DNA of 64,000 nt from Sporosarcina pasteurii (GCF_041295575.1 NZ_CP160452.1:1736001-1800000); one strand, 5' to 3'. Positions 34,836 through 44,581 are shown, counted from the first letter of the stretch. The notes: generated by a model from the letters alone, not told the origin. Numbers and translations: made by a program.

Positions 34836-35939
34836 CTACACAAACATTTCTTCTAAATACGCCGCTTTCATCTTCTTCAATTTCTCCAGCTTCGCTTCTT
34901 CAGTAGCAATTTGATTGTCGAGGTTTTTGAAGAATTTACCGATTTTTTGTTGTTCTTCTATTATTGGTGTCATGATGCTTATGTTTCCAATAGTATCCTT
35001 TGATAGACTTGGTACTCCGGTTGATTCATCGTACTTTCTCCATTTAATTGTGTTACATAAGTAATATAAATAATAAATATCGTAATCTTTTTTTGGTATC
35101 ATATAAAATAATGTATCAACTGTCCAAAATGGAGCCTTTAAAAACTGGGGCTTATCGATAGTTCCTTTCCGACCAATCCCTATACCGTCGCTGGTTGAAA
35201 GTTGATCATTTACAGATAGCATATATCCACCCGTTCCATAAACTGGAATATTCCCGAATTTCAAATGTTTATAATCCATTCCTGAGTTTATTTCCGTCGT
35301 GTCTTTAATGGTTGATTCTACCCATTCCCCCTCAAATTCTCCAAACCGTCTTTTCGGTACGGTTTCGTCTTCTTGTGGGAACATTTCGGTTAAGTACGCT
35401 TCTTTTAAGGCTTTCACTTTGTCGATTTTTCGTTCTTGATTTGCAATCCGCTCGTCTAACACCTTGAAAAACTTGCCGATTTTTTGTTGTTCATTTATAG
35501 CATTAATCATAGTTAACTCTGTTCTTTTTAAAATCTCAGTATTGATGGAAGGCATAGTTTGACCTACTGCTCTCGTTACAACGTCATTTTTCACTTTTTT
35601 AGTATCTAATAAGTTTTGATTTTGTGTTGTTAATGCGTTGATATCTACAGATCCTACCCTTGAAAAGACAATATCATCTTTTAGCAATCTATAAGCACTT
35701 AATCTTGAATAATCTTCAGAAGATACCTGTGGTAATCCATGTGCTTCTACTGGTAAGAAACCTTCTTTAAAATGTTCTGTAGTAATAATAGGTACACCAG
35801 ATTTCACATAATCTTTTGCATGTAAACTACTACCAAAAGGACCTGTTTTAATATCACTAATGTTTCCAAGATATTCTTTTTCCCACTCCCCATCAAACCC
35901 CTCAAACCGCCTCTTCGGCACCAACTTCTTTTCTTCCAT
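34836..35939 (-). CDS. hsdS: Type I restriction enzyme specificity subunit HsdS
   Basis: 368 residues with two target-recognition domains separated by helical spacers. Each half begins with an RRF.GF/EGEW motif (PKRRFEGFDGEWEKEYLG and PKRRFGEFEGEWVESTIK), and the halves end in the matched helix text INEQQKIGKFFKVLDERIA and IEEQQKIGKFFKNLDNQIA. The two domains set the bipartite recognition sequence. Its ATG overlaps the hsdM stop (TGATG). Specificity cannot be predicted from sequence here. Confidence 0.95.
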   Translation of the reverse strand: MEEKKLVPKRRFEGFDGEWEKEYLGNISDIKTGPFGSSLHAKDYVKSGVPIITTEHFKEGFLPVEAHGLPQVSSEDYSRLSAYRLLKDDIVFSRVGSVDINALTTQNQNLLDTKKVKNDVVTRAVGQTMPSINTEILKRTELTMINAINEQQKIGKFFKVLDERIANQERKIDKVKALKEAYLTEMFPQEDETVPKRRFGEFEGEWVESTIKDTTEINSGMDYKHLKFGNIPVYGTGGYMLSVNDQLSTSDGIGIGRKGTIDKPQFLKAPFWTVDTLFYMIPKKDYDIYYLYYLCNTIKWRKYDESTGVPSLSKDTIGNISIMTPIIEEQQKIGKFFKNLDNQIATEEAKLEKLKKMKAAYLEEMFV

Positions 35940-38500
35940 CACTCTGTCACCACCAGCTCTTGTAGCATTGCTTCAAATGCTTTTTCAAGTTGTTTGCTTT
36001 CTGCATCGATTGTTTCTAATGTGTCACGGTAACGTTCTTTGAGTTGTTTTAATATGTCGAGTTCGTCTTTGAGTGGTTGCTCGATTAATGTTGTCATGGA
36101 TTGAGTGACATTTCCGAACCATTTTTTGTACATGAGTTGATCGATTTCAGCGTCTGTTAATTGTTCGATTCGTTCTTCCACTGCGTCGTTCAGTGCTTTT
36201 TCTTCGTCTCGAATGGCACGATTGAACTTTGTACGTTGTTCTACGAGTTTTCTCACTTTCGTAAGGAGTCGATGGGCTTCCGACTCTTCTTCCACTTCTC
36301 TTAGTTCCGCACGAATATTTCCAATCGTGAAGTCGTCTTCTCTAGCGTTTAAGGCATCCCCTAATGCATCCGCTTCTTCACTTTCTTCTACTTTCGCCGC
36401 TTCAACGAGTTCATTGATTTCTTCGTTGATCACCCCGACTTCTTCTTTTTTCGCATCCATTTCTTCTACTTCCGTTGTGTACAGTTCTTGTAAGATCAAT
36501 TCATTCGAGACAATGGCGCCTACCCAACCGTCTTGTTCTGTACGTTTTGTGCTACCAGAACCTTTTACAACCATATTTGGTTCACGTGTTTTTCCAACTT
36601 CATAAAAATCGCTAAGCACAATTTTCTCCGTATCTTCTGCGAGCCTCTCTTCCCACAATTCCGCAATGATTTGGTAGCCTGCGTACACATCGACATGTTT
36701 AAATTGTGCCAAGACGTCTTTAATCTCTGTTAGCATTTCTTCTTTTAACGGCCCGATTTCATCGACGTCTGCGACTTGTTTTAAACGTTCCCAGTAGGCC
36801 GCCGTATACGTTTCAACTGCTGTTGTGAGTGTTGCAATTTTTTCTGTCACCTGCTCATGTGCTAACACATCTTCTGTTAACACATCAACAGATTTCGTTA
36901 GTTCCACATATCCTGGACGAACTTCTTCACAAGCTGCATATAGCACATCTTTCGTGAAATCGTGAAGGACGGTTAACTTTTCGAGTTGACGCGTTGGAAT
37001 GCCGCCGTATAAATGTGCTTCAACATCATGTGCAATGTCTTGTTCAATCGCTTCAATATAACGTGGAATGTTTAAGTTATACTCATTTTCTTGAATTTCT
37101 TTTAATGTCGCGTTATGGCTATAGCCGATTTCTTCATTACGTGTCACATACGTATCGACAATTTTCGCGATATCTTTTTCTTGTAAAACGTTTTGTCTAC
37201 CTTCTTTTATAAACGCTTTTGATGCATCAATCATCAGCACAGGATCACTTAGTGAACGATTCTTTTTCAAAATCATCACTGTTACTGGAATCCCCGTATT
37301 CGTAAATAATTTGTCTGGTAAACCAATCACCGCGTCGATGAGGTTTCTGCCAAGCAAACGTTTACGAATTTCCCCTTCTGTACCTCCACGGAATAACACA
37401 CCATGCGGCAGCACAATTGCCATCGTTCCTGTTTGTCCTAAGTGGAATAAGCCGTGTAATAAAAAGGCAAAATCCCCTTTCGAAGCTGGTGGGAGTACAC
37501 CTGCAATTTCAAAACGTGGGTCCGTTACTTTCAAGTCTTCCTGATTCCAATTTTTGACCGAATACGGTGGGTTCATCACAACCGCGTCAAATTGAACGCC
37601 TTCACTTGGACGTTCTGGATCTTCAGGCCAGTCTTGTCCCAATGTATCACCGTTTTTCACCGTCATTTTTTCTGGTCGAACACCATGTAACAATAGGTTC
37701 ATACGGGTTAAGTTATACGTCGCTGTATTTTTCTCTTGTCCGTAATAGTGAAGATTTTTACGTTCATCTGCAGTTAAATGTTTGCTCACGGTTAATAGTA
37801 ATGATCCCGAACCAACTGTCGGGTCATAGATTGAGCTGATGTCTGTTGATTTGGCAACGATTTGTGCCATGACCTCACTTACTTGTTGAGGCGTATAGAA
37901 TTCCCCGGCTTTTTTTCCAGATTCCATTGCAAATTGACCGATTAAATATTCGTACGCATCCCCTAGTACGTCACCTTTTTGTAATGCAACCATGTTTAAA
38001 TCCGCAAATAACTCAATCAATTGTCGAACGTTTCTACTACGCGCGTTTAAGTTACTGCCTAAAGCAGTATCAGTTAAGTCAATTGTCGAACTAGAGAATA
38101 AGCCTTTAAAGTCGTCAACATCACCTGTTGTCGCAACTGTACGTTCAAAGCTTTGAAGACTCTCCGTTACTTTTTCAAGTTCAAACGACCCTTCACGAAT
38201 ATCTTTCAGCCATCTTTGATATAAATGTTGTGGTAAAACGTAATACCCAAGAATTCCTTGGATCATATCAATTAAACCGTCACCGTAGCTGTCATATGCT
38301 TGTTCATATGCCCCTACAATCTCCGCTTCTGTTCCACTTTCACCACTTGCTGTTTTATATGCTTCTAACGTTTTGTCACTTAAAAACTTATAGAACATTA
38401 ACCCGAGCATATAGTCTTTATAACGACTGGCATCCATCGACCCACGAAGGTCATTCGCACCGTCCCATAATCTTCTTTTAATATCTTCTGATGTAATCAT
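35939..38500 (-). CDS. hsdM: Type I restriction enzyme modification subunit HsdM (long form)
   Basis: 853 residues. The N6-adenine methyltransferase core lies in the first 500: GEFYTPQQVSEVMAQI, SAM loop DPTVGSGSLLL and the catalytic NPPYS. The remaining 350 residues are an acidic, largely coiled-coil extension, longer than the roughly 500-550 residues of typical HsdM. It methylates the host site and forms the complex with HsdS/HsdR. GGAGAC precedes the ATG. First gene of the operon. Confidence 0.93.
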   Translation of the reverse strand: MITSEDIKRRLWDGANDLRGSMDASRYKDYMLGLMFYKFLSDKTLEAYKTASGESGTEAEIVGAYEQAYDSYGDGLIDMIQGILGYYVLPQHLYQRWLKDIREGSFELEKVTESLQSFERTVATTGDVDDFKGLFSSSTIDLTDTALGSNLNARSRNVRQLIELFADLNMVALQKGDVLGDAYEYLIGQFAMESGKKAGEFYTPQQVSEVMAQIVAKSTDISSIYDPTVGSGSLLLTVSKHLTADERKNLHYYGQEKNTATYNLTRMNLLLHGVRPEKMTVKNGDTLGQDWPEDPERPSEGVQFDAVVMNPPYSVKNWNQEDLKVTDPRFEIAGVLPPASKGDFAFLLHGLFHLGQTGTMAIVLPHGVLFRGGTEGEIRKRLLGRNLIDAVIGLPDKLFTNTGIPVTVMILKKNRSLSDPVLMIDASKAFIKEGRQNVLQEKDIAKIVDTYVTRNEEIGYSHNATLKEIQENEYNLNIPRYIEAIEQDIAHDVEAHLYGGIPTRQLEKLTVLHDFTKDVLYAACEEVRPGYVELTKSVDVLTEDVLAHEQVTEKIATLTTAVETYTAAYWERLKQVADVDEIGPLKEEMLTEIKDVLAQFKHVDVYAGYQIIAELWEERLAEDTEKIVLSDFYEVGKTREPNMVVKGSGSTKRTEQDGWVGAIVSNELILQELYTTEVEEMDAKKEEVGVINEEINELVEAAKVEESEEADALGDALNAREDDFTIGNIRAELREVEEESEAHRLLTKVRKLVEQRTKFNRAIRDEEKALNDAVEERIEQLTDAEIDQLMYKKWFGNVTQSMTTLIEQPLKDELDILKQLKERYRDTLETIDAESKQLEKAFEAMLQELVVTE

Positions 38501-39106
38501 AATTTTGTCTCCTGTATCTAATCGTTTATTTATTAGTTAAAGCTCTACTTTTGAATGTTTGCCTGTATATCATACAATTCGATTCTTCCTTTAAATTGTA
38601 CCATACGAAAGTACCTTTCAAACAAGAAACCCTTGCTGTTTAAGGACTTGGTACAAGGTTACAAAGACAAAACGTATTTTACTATAATCAACGAATTGAT
38701 CTATCGCTATATCTGCTTCCTGAACTAGTCTAGAAAGCTGTTAAACTCACCCCTTGATAAGCGGTAGTCATTTCTAGGATATCTTACCTTTTGTTTAGCA
38801 AATGCATCCAATACAAGCCTAATCAAACAATTAAAAGCTCAATATATCCATGTTTAATATTGTCTCGTTGAGGTGTACTTATAATGAACAAAAAACATAA
38901 AAATGAACGCCAAATTAAAGGGGGCAAGTGTCTGCCAAACACCTCCACCCTATTAACAATTGCCTAGATGCTATTATATCTACTTACTATTCATGACTGC
39001 AAAACGATCGTTTATGACTCCTAACTGACATGATAAGGAAATAGTATATATTTTTAATCAAGTACCATCTATAGTAGTACTAATGTTTAAAAAAGGGGGC
39101 GGCGAT
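38501..39106. other. Intergenic region between the hsd operon and the plasmid-like segment
   Basis: AT-rich, with no convincing gene. A 27-codon frame at about 38884 (MNKKHKNERQIKGGK) has a modest AGGTG site and might be a small peptide. The region should hold the divergent promoters of hsdM and the RNase H-like gene. Confidence 0.4.
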
Positions 39107-39682
39107 ATGAATGTGAAAAACTCAGTAAACGGAGGTGGGAAAAAACCAAATTTTTGGGGACGATCCAGTATCAAACTTACTCAGGAATTTAAAGATATGA
39201 TCTACAGTCAATACAATAGCCAAGAGACATTGTATATTTATTGTGACTGCTCCATGAATGGAAAAGGTAATATGATGTCTATCGCTTGCTCCTATGTACA
39301 AAAGGGATCTGTAACTGTCAATAGTAACATTATTTATACACCAAGTGATTGTAGGGGTAAAAATATATACGGGGAATTACAGGCGATAGTTTCGGGTCTA
39401 TTAGATTTTGAAAATCATATAGATGGATTCAACACACATGTAATTATTTATTCCGATGTCAATCATATCAATCAGATTCTTAGCTCTAAAGTGACATTTA
39501 AAAAAGGGCTATCCTTAATAAAACAGCAACAGACATTAATACAATTTTTAAATTTGAAGCAGACTCAAAATCCAAATCTTAAAATATCTATAGAATACTT
39601 ACCAATTGACTTTAAGTACTATAACCCTTTTGCAAAAAGCGCTCATAATGCGGCAAGAAGGCTATTAAACAAGCCCATATAA
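39107..39682 (+). CDS. RNase H-like protein
   Basis: 191 residues from ATG 39107 (GGGGGCGG six bases upstream). It has an RNase HI fold layout: first acidic site in LYIYCDCSM (Asp47), Glu90 in YGELQAIVSG, Asp117 in IIYSDVNHI, and near the C-terminus SAHNAARRLL where RNases H usually have the fourth Asp. Thus three of the four metal-binding acids are kept and the last is Asn. Relatives remove RNA from RNA-DNA hybrids; an altered activity is possible. First gene of a plasmid-like segment. Confidence 0.75.
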   Translation: MNVKNSVNGGGKKPNFWGRSSIKLTQEFKDMIYSQYNSQETLYIYCDCSMNGKGNMMSIACSYVQKGSVTVNSNIIYTPSDCRGKNIYGELQAIVSGLLDFENHIDGFNTHVIIYSDVNHINQILSSKVTFKKGLSLIKQQQTLIQFLNLKQTQNPNLKISIEYLPIDFKYYNPFAKSAHNAARRLLNKPI

Positions 39683-39784
39683 TCCCTGAGTATATAAAAC
39701 GTGATATAACCTGTCTCGCCCCCCGTAGATAGGTAAATTTATTTTTCAAATAATTATTGGCAATTAGAAAGGAGAATTTTATCG

Positions 39785-40033
39785 ATGTACTTATTATCGG
39801 ATCAACCGGATATGACCGGTCTATTTATCAATCAAAACACAAAGGTTCGGGTTCAAAAATTAACTGAAGAAGGAATTGAAGTAATCATCCATGCCAGGGG
39901 AGATAAATTAGGTTTCATTCCTTATTGCAATTTATTAACAAATATAAATCAGCTGTTTAAAGGAAAATCGCTCTATGTTCGTTACCTTGGTTATAATGAA
40001 CGTTATCTCTTGCTTACCGAAGAAGGGGCCTAA
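39785..40033 (+). CDS. Small protein, possibly S1-like
   Basis: 82 residues with AAGGAG before the ATG. The text KVRVQKLTEEGIEVIIHARG and DKLGFIPYCNL suggests a beta-barrel such as an S1-like fold. It follows the RNase H-like gene by 100 bases. Family not firmly recognised. Confidence 0.45.
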   Translation: MYLLSDQPDMTGLFINQNTKVRVQKLTEEGIEVIIHARGDKLGFIPYCNLLTNINQLFKGKSLYVRYLGYNERYLLLTEEGA

Positions 40034-40150
40034 ACGTTTACCGAAATACGTTTTATTCACCATCGCACTTCAAGGTCCTTTACACAATGTAGAGATTGAA
40101 AGGTATCTTAAATTTTGTAGAGCGATTCGGGATAGAAAAAATATAGAACA

Positions 40151-40186
40151 AAAATCGTCGAAAGGTTTATGCGCTTCGACGATTTT
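40151..40186 (+). terminator. Terminator
   Basis: AAAATCGTCGAA/TTCGACGATTTT, a perfect 12-bp stem. Confidence 0.85.
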
Positions 40187-40267
40187 CTAACTTTAATAAC
40201 AATGAAATTAATCACCTCGTAATAATGTAGCTTTGCAATTTACTACGAATAGAAGTTCCTGCGCGTT

Positions 40268-40483
40268 TTACTTTGTGATTAAAAACACCTCATAGAATTC
40301 AACGCCTAATTGGTTTGTTATTTTTTTTGCAACCGCAGGACTAGGATTTTTCTTATGATTAATAATTTGGTTAAAGTAGTTTTCACTCATGCCAATCAGT
40401 CTTGAGAATTTACGTTGGGAATATCCTTTTTCAATTAACATAGCCCGTAGTTTATCTGAATCCTTAACGTTTATTTTCATCAT
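40268..40483 (-). CDS. Small helix-turn-helix regulator
   Basis: 71 residues from ATG 40483 (GAGGGG upstream); longer in-frame starts lie inside a hairpin and lack sites. KGYSQRKFSRLIGMSENYFNQ is a XRE-type helix-turn-helix. It lies downstream of the DnaC-like gene and likely regulates the replication segment. Confidence 0.7.
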   Translation of the reverse strand: MMKINVKDSDKLRAMLIEKGYSQRKFSRLIGMSENYFNQIINHKKNPSPAVAKKITNQLGVEFYEVFLITK

Positions 40484-40522
40484 TAATGCACCCCTCTTAT
40501 TTTTAGTTATTGTTAGATAATT

Positions 40523-40601
40523 AAAAAGAGAAAACGCCATGCAGAGGTAGCAACATACACTTGTTTTGCTGCCAACCCTAAGCAATGGGTTTTCCCTTTT
40601 T
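40523..40601 (-). ncRNA. Long hairpin in the leader of the small regulator (copy 1)
   Basis: The outer arms read AAAAAGAGAAAACgCCAT and ATGGgTTTTCCCTTTTT; the inner parts hold GGTaGCAac and GTTTTGCTGCC, which pair too. A relative occurs at 42546-42631. On the minus strand it ends in a T-rich tract, so it may work as an attenuator or copy-control structure. Confidence 0.45.
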
Positions 40602-40690
40602 ATGCTAAACCTATTTTGGTACTAAAACCTTACATAAATATTTTAACAACGATTACCAATATTTTAATAGATTAAACACATTTCTTTATT

Positions 40691-41542
40691 TTAATTAAAT
40701 AGCATCTGAGCCATTTTTTCATTGTCTTGTTTTGATAACGTTTCCCTCACACTTTCTTCAGGCAGACGTAGCGGAAATGTCAATTTTTCAATTCGGCTTT
40801 TAATCCTACCGGCAGGGTACTTTCTTTCTAATCCCTCTACAGAAACATTGGATGTAATAATTGTAGGTCTACGATAATTCATACGGTCATCCAATATTTG
40901 TGTTAATATTTCCTCCGACCACTCGGTTGCTTTCTCCACTCCTAAATCATCTAGGATTAACAAATCTGCTTTCTTGAAAGATTCGATTAGATCATACACC
41001 CCTACCTTGGAGTTGCTTTGATTCATTTTGTTTTTAAGTTCGGTCAGCATATTAACGACCGAGATATAAAGGGCATTCAATTCGTACCTCTTAATTAACT
41101 CGTTTGCAATAATCATAGATAATAGTGACTTACCTGAACCCTTTGTCTGGCTATAAAAATAGAAACCTTTACCCATGTCCTCAAATTCCTGATACCGGTC
41201 AAGATAACCTGTGACAGCCTGCTTAGCATATTTTGCCAGCCTCACACTGTAGTCTGTTTCATACATATCAATTTTGAAATCATTCATTGTTTTGTCTGTA
41301 TAGTCAGTTGGAATTCCTGCAGACTTAATTTTACGTAGTTGCTGTTTATATTTCCGGCATTGACATATTACCATATAGTCATCCCCTGGTTTATTTTCCT
41401 GATGAATTTGTCCCCTGCCATCACAAATCCTAAAGATACATTTATCAGATGCCTTTGTTAATATTCTTGGTTTTTCATATGATTTTGGATTCATATCTTT
41501 GGAAATATTCATCTCCGGCAAAATATCCTGTACTTTCTTCAT
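40691..41542 (-). CDS. DnaC/IstB-type ATPase (helicase loader)
   Basis: About 283 residues. An N-terminal Cys/His zinc-binding-like stretch (CIFRICDGRGQI and YMVICQCRKY) precedes an AAA+ core with Walker A SQTKGSGKS and Walker B LLILDDLGVEKATEW. This is the DnaC/DnaI layout, loading replicative helicase. ATG 41542 has GGAGG nine bases upstream; it overlaps the 3' end of the preceding gene by 68 bases. Together they look like a replication initiation pair. Confidence 0.85.
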   Translation of the reverse strand: MKKVQDILPEMNISKDMNPKSYEKPRILTKASDKCIFRICDGRGQIHQENKPGDDYMVICQCRKYKQQLRKIKSAGIPTDYTDKTMNDFKIDMYETDYSVRLAKYAKQAVTGYLDRYQEFEDMGKGFYFYSQTKGSGKSLLSMIIANELIKRYELNALYISVVNMLTELKNKMNQSNSKVGVYDLIESFKKADLLILDDLGVEKATEWSEEILTQILDDRMNYRRPTIITSNVSVEGLERKYPAGRIKSRIEKLTFPLRLPEESVRETLSKQDNEKMAQMLFN

Positions 41543-42416
41543 CTTGCAAGACCTCCTGAGTATTTTTATAAGCTTGGTCAAAAATATAATTTGCTACATA
41601 CTGAAATGATTGAATGGCATCACGTTCATGCTGTGGTTTGAATTGCTTGAAACATTCTTTAATCCAATCAATCACCTGATAAGTGTCCCAATTTTTTCGA
41701 ACTACCTTCCACATTGTCTTTTGATCGTAATCAGATAACCGTGACCGTGTTTTCTTACTTAACCTCAAATAGGTTTCACAGATTAAATCAAATTGATTTA
41801 AATGATTATTTTTCTCGCCATCTTCATCGACTTCTTTGGATGATGAAGTCTTTGGGATATTCTCTGAAGTAATCTTTGAAGTAATCTCTGGTATTGCAGC
41901 ACAATTTTCGCGCTTCGAATCACAATTTTGACCATTCAAGTCATTATTCTTCTTATTCGAAACATCAATTTTGTAGTTTCGTGACAGTTCGGGATAATCC
42001 TCCAATTCATATCCCATTTTTTGCAAATCAAACATTAACTTCGTTGAATTTACACGGTATTGAAAAGTTTTATCCCACTTGTATTTCGGGTTATTTCGCC
42101 TACTTAAATAACCTTGATCTACTAATTTTTTTAAATGCTTACGAAGCGTAGTGATGGATATACCAAGCATTACTTCATCGGCAAGTTCTTCGGCCGTCTT
42201 GTAAATCCAGCCTTTGGATAATGTCGAATTTATTGACTTATCATTTTCCCCTACCCGTTTCTTCTCCTCGGCAATATATTGATCTGCATCTTTCGTCCTT
42301 TTTGACCAATAGATGAACTGGTTCAATATGACGGCCTCTTCCATGCTACCGGTCAATTTGAATAGCTCTTCTTTTATAACGACCCTTTTTAACTTTTTTA
42401 ATTTAATAGAAATCAA
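41475..42416 (-). CDS. Replication initiator-like (DnaD/replisome organiser-type) protein
   Basis: About 313 residues. The N-terminal 130 residues form a winged-helix domain (GWIYKTAEELADEVMLGISI, TTLRKHLKKLVDQGYLSRR), as in phage and plasmid replisome organisers. A Lys/Asn-rich linker follows, then an unresolved C-terminal part. It is followed by the helicase-loader gene. The start is unclear: AAGGAG sits directly against TTG 42416, and ATT nine bases downstream would be better spaced. Likely binds the origin and recruits the loader. Confidence 0.7.
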   Translation of the reverse strand: MISIKLKKLKRVVIKEELFKLTGSMEEAVILNQFIYWSKRTKDADQYIAEEKKRVGENDKSINSTLSKGWIYKTAEELADEVMLGISITTLRKHLKKLVDQGYLSRRNNPKYKWDKTFQYRVNSTKLMFDLQKMGYELEDYPELSRNYKIDVSNKKNNDLNGQNCDSKRENCAAIPEITSKITSENIPKTSSSKEVDEDGEKNNHLNQFDLICETYLRLSKKTRSRLSDYDQKTMWKVVRKNWDTYQVIDWIKECFKQFKPQHERDAIQSFQYVANYIFDQAYKNTQEVLQDEESTGYFAGDEYFQRYESKII

Positions 42417-42423
42417 CTCCTTG

Positions 42424-42681
42424 TCACTTTTGCTGTTTTAACTCAACTTTAGTTATTTGCAGTATATGGCCTTGAACAGTCGTTCTACCTAAACCTTTTT
42501 TTATCAATCCTTTCTTTATTTCGGCGCCTACGAATTTTTGGCAATAAAAAAAGAGAAAAACCAAAGATAGACGCAGCAAAATAGACACACATGAAGATGT
42601 GTATTTCACTACTTCCTCTTGGGTTTTTCCCTTGTTGTTGAGAAAGTCGAATAATATATTTATTTGTAAATCATTATACAT
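42424..42681 (-). CDS. Doubtful small ORF or leader before the initiator gene
   Basis: 85 codons with a weak site. The middle of the frame is the second long hairpin (42546-42631), giving an unusual run of Leu, Phe and Ser. It may be a leader transcript rather than a gene. Confidence 0.3.
   Translation of the reverse strand: MYNDLQINILFDFLNNKGKTQEEVVKYTSSCVSILLRLSLVFLFFYCQKFVGAEIKKGLIKKGLGRTTVQGHILQITKVELKQQK
42546..42631 (-). ncRNA. Long hairpin upstream of the initiator gene (copy 2)
   Basis: AAAAAGAGAAAAACC pairs with GGGTTTTTCCCTT; inner ACACAcATGAAGATGTGT also folds. It resembles copy 1 at 40523-40601 in arm sequence. On the minus strand it precedes the initiator gene. Confidence 0.45.
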
Positions 42682-42952
42682 CGCTCTCTTTATTTTGCAA
42701 GTCCTTTTACATTCTTTTTATTATTGACCACTATTTATTAAATTAGATCACATTAATAAGGCTGGAAATACTAAAGATTGAAAAAGAACCCGACCTTTCA
42801 CCATTCAGGGAAAGTGTATTACCCAAAAGTAATGGTTGCAGTAAGCAGGCTTTTGTATAGCCGACATCAGCATTGAAAAACAAAATGATAAACAATGTCC
42901 CAGTGTTAATAAATATTTATAATTAAAACTGAAAGGAGAACCACTTTGTCCT

Positions 42953-43081
42953 ATGTCCTTAAATAACATTATTTATGAACGCAATGAATGGGTTGGCTAT
43001 TGTATCAAGCTTCCATTTACCTTTTCCGTGTACAGCTATATAAACTTTGGCTGCAGCCCATTTAAGAGACTAATTATGTAA
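42953..43081 (+). CDS. Possible 42-residue peptide
   Basis: ATG 42953 with GAAAGGAG 16 bases upstream (a short TTG frame of six codons lies between). The product MSLNNIIYERNEWVGYCIKL, then FTFSVYSYINFGC is not recognised. A terminator follows. Confidence 0.35.
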   Translation: MSLNNIIYERNEWVGYCIKLPFTFSVYSYINFGCSPFKRLIM

Positions 43082-43120
43082 CCCGTTAAATAGTAAAATG
43101 TAATAAGTTATACAAACGCA

Positions 43121-43158
43121 AAAAGGGTATGAATGTCCTAAAACATCCATACCCTTTC
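43121..43158. terminator. Bidirectional terminator
   Basis: AAAGGGTATGaATGT/ACATcCATACCCTTT, between the small plus-strand ORF and the end of the minus-strand regulator. Confidence 0.8.
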
Positions 43159-43163
43159 TTAAA

Positions 43164-43610
43164 TTAATTTGAATGATATTTTTCCAACAACTCATATATA
43201 GCCAATGTATACAAATCCGACAGTCGTAAACGGGTTTTGGTGGCAAGCATTTTCATCTCTTCCATATATTCAGGTTGTATCGTAATAGTTGTTCTTACAC
43301 CTTTATCCACTAATTTTAACTGCATTAATGCTTCATGAATTGAAAGGTCCCTAGAAACATTCAACACCCCAGACACTGTTTGGGTTGTTTTCGCTGTCGT
43401 CATACGCTTTTTGGAAACGACGTCCACATCTTTTGGCTCCTCATCGGGATCACCAGTATACACCCATCGTCCTTCCTGATTCACTTTATACATCAATCTT
43501 TTCAATCTTCCCTGCAAAGTTGATCTTCCGAATCCCAGCTGCTCACTTAAATCATAAACATTTGCACCTGTCGCATTCAAATGATTAATAATTTCCTCTG
43601 CCGTTTTCAT
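43164..43610 (-). CDS. Small DNA-binding protein (HTH plus possible RHH)
   Basis: 148 residues. The N-terminus has a helix-turn-helix-like GANVYDLSEQLGFGRSTLQG; the C-terminus (GVRTTITIQPEYMEEMKMLA) resembles a ribbon-helix-helix. Such two-part proteins serve as plasmid regulators or partition factors. It borders the repeat-rich non-coding kilobase, consistent with a role there. Specific function unknown. Confidence 0.6.
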   Translation of the reverse strand: MKTAEEIINHLNATGANVYDLSEQLGFGRSTLQGRLKRLMYKVNQEGRWVYTGDPDEEPKDVDVVSKKRMTTAKTTQTVSGVLNVSRDLSIHEALMQLKLVDKGVRTTITIQPEYMEEMKMLATKTRLRLSDLYTLAIYELLEKYHSN

Positions 43611-44557
43611 TCGTCATCTACCTTTCATCAAATAGTCATCAGTGATTGAAACTAATCACGTAGCCTTTCATAAGCAATGTACCTGAATAACTTCTATATT
43701 CGAAGACCTGATGACCTTTTTAATCAAAGGGATGCTTTTATGTATGGCAACGAAACAATACGAAGATATGTAATTGTAGAAGGCTGCAAATTGATACAAA
43801 GCCCTACTTGTTTGAGTAACAGGCTAGTCATTCACCATGAATGGCTGGATACATAACAAAATCAAGAGGTTACCATTATCCGTTACCAATGATAGAGGCC
43901 ATGTACAAACGCATTCATTTCAATACTTCCCACAGTTTCCCAATCATTTTTAAAACCATATTTCCCATTAGATACGATTAATGGATACCAATATACACCA
44001 CCAAGATAGTAAGTAATACACTTATATCGCAATTAATCTAAGTGGATTTATCAATTTCGCGGGAGTAGTTACTATTAATAGAGACCATGACGCAAAGTTG
44101 ATATTATTCAGTTTCGATAACCTAGATATGCCTTTTCAATCATCCAGCCTCTATCATCGGTCACCTTCTATCGTTACCATATAATATTTTCCGTTTTATT
44201 AACCTTAAAAGCCCAAGCTATTTGATGTAGAAGGCTGTTACGTAAGCGTATATGCCCGAACCGGCAAATGTTCGTTGATTTCAATACTTTTGCAAAACAT
44301 CTCCTTCTCAAATCACTTTATCCTATCAACCACAATATCTCGCCACCCAGTCAACACAATGATCTGTTTCAACATCGCAAAGGCAACCCAAGGATCATAA
44401 AATAGTTTTTGGGGGCAAGTTACCACAATCACCTATACAATCTTCCATTTTCCCTTCAGAATGGGTATTCATCGGTTATTTCGCTTGGCTGCCGGATCAA
44501 CTAAATTAACCCTTGTAATTTTTTCAATGAACATTCTATATATGCATATTGTTTTTG
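43611..44557. repeat. Repeat-rich non-coding region, candidate replication or control locus
   Basis: No gene is visible for about 950 bases. Related short motifs recur: GTTACCaATGATAGAGGCC (about 43882), GTTACTATTAATAGAGACC (about 44068), the reverse form GCCTCTATCATCGGTCACC (44147) and TTCTATCGTTACCAT (44166). TGTAGAAGGCTG appears at 43775 and 44225, and TTTCAATACTT appears twice. Iteron-like repeats near an initiator gene suggest an origin or operator array. Confidence 0.45.
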
Positions 44558-44581
44558 TCACACAACGATTTTTTCCCTCGG

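Noticed and set aside
36213..36605. 130-codon ORF opposite hsdM
   Set aside because: Ser-rich antisense frame of the acidic coiled-coil extension of HsdM.
43611..44557. CRISPR or tandem repeat array
   Set aside because: Motifs are imperfect, irregularly spaced and in both orientations.
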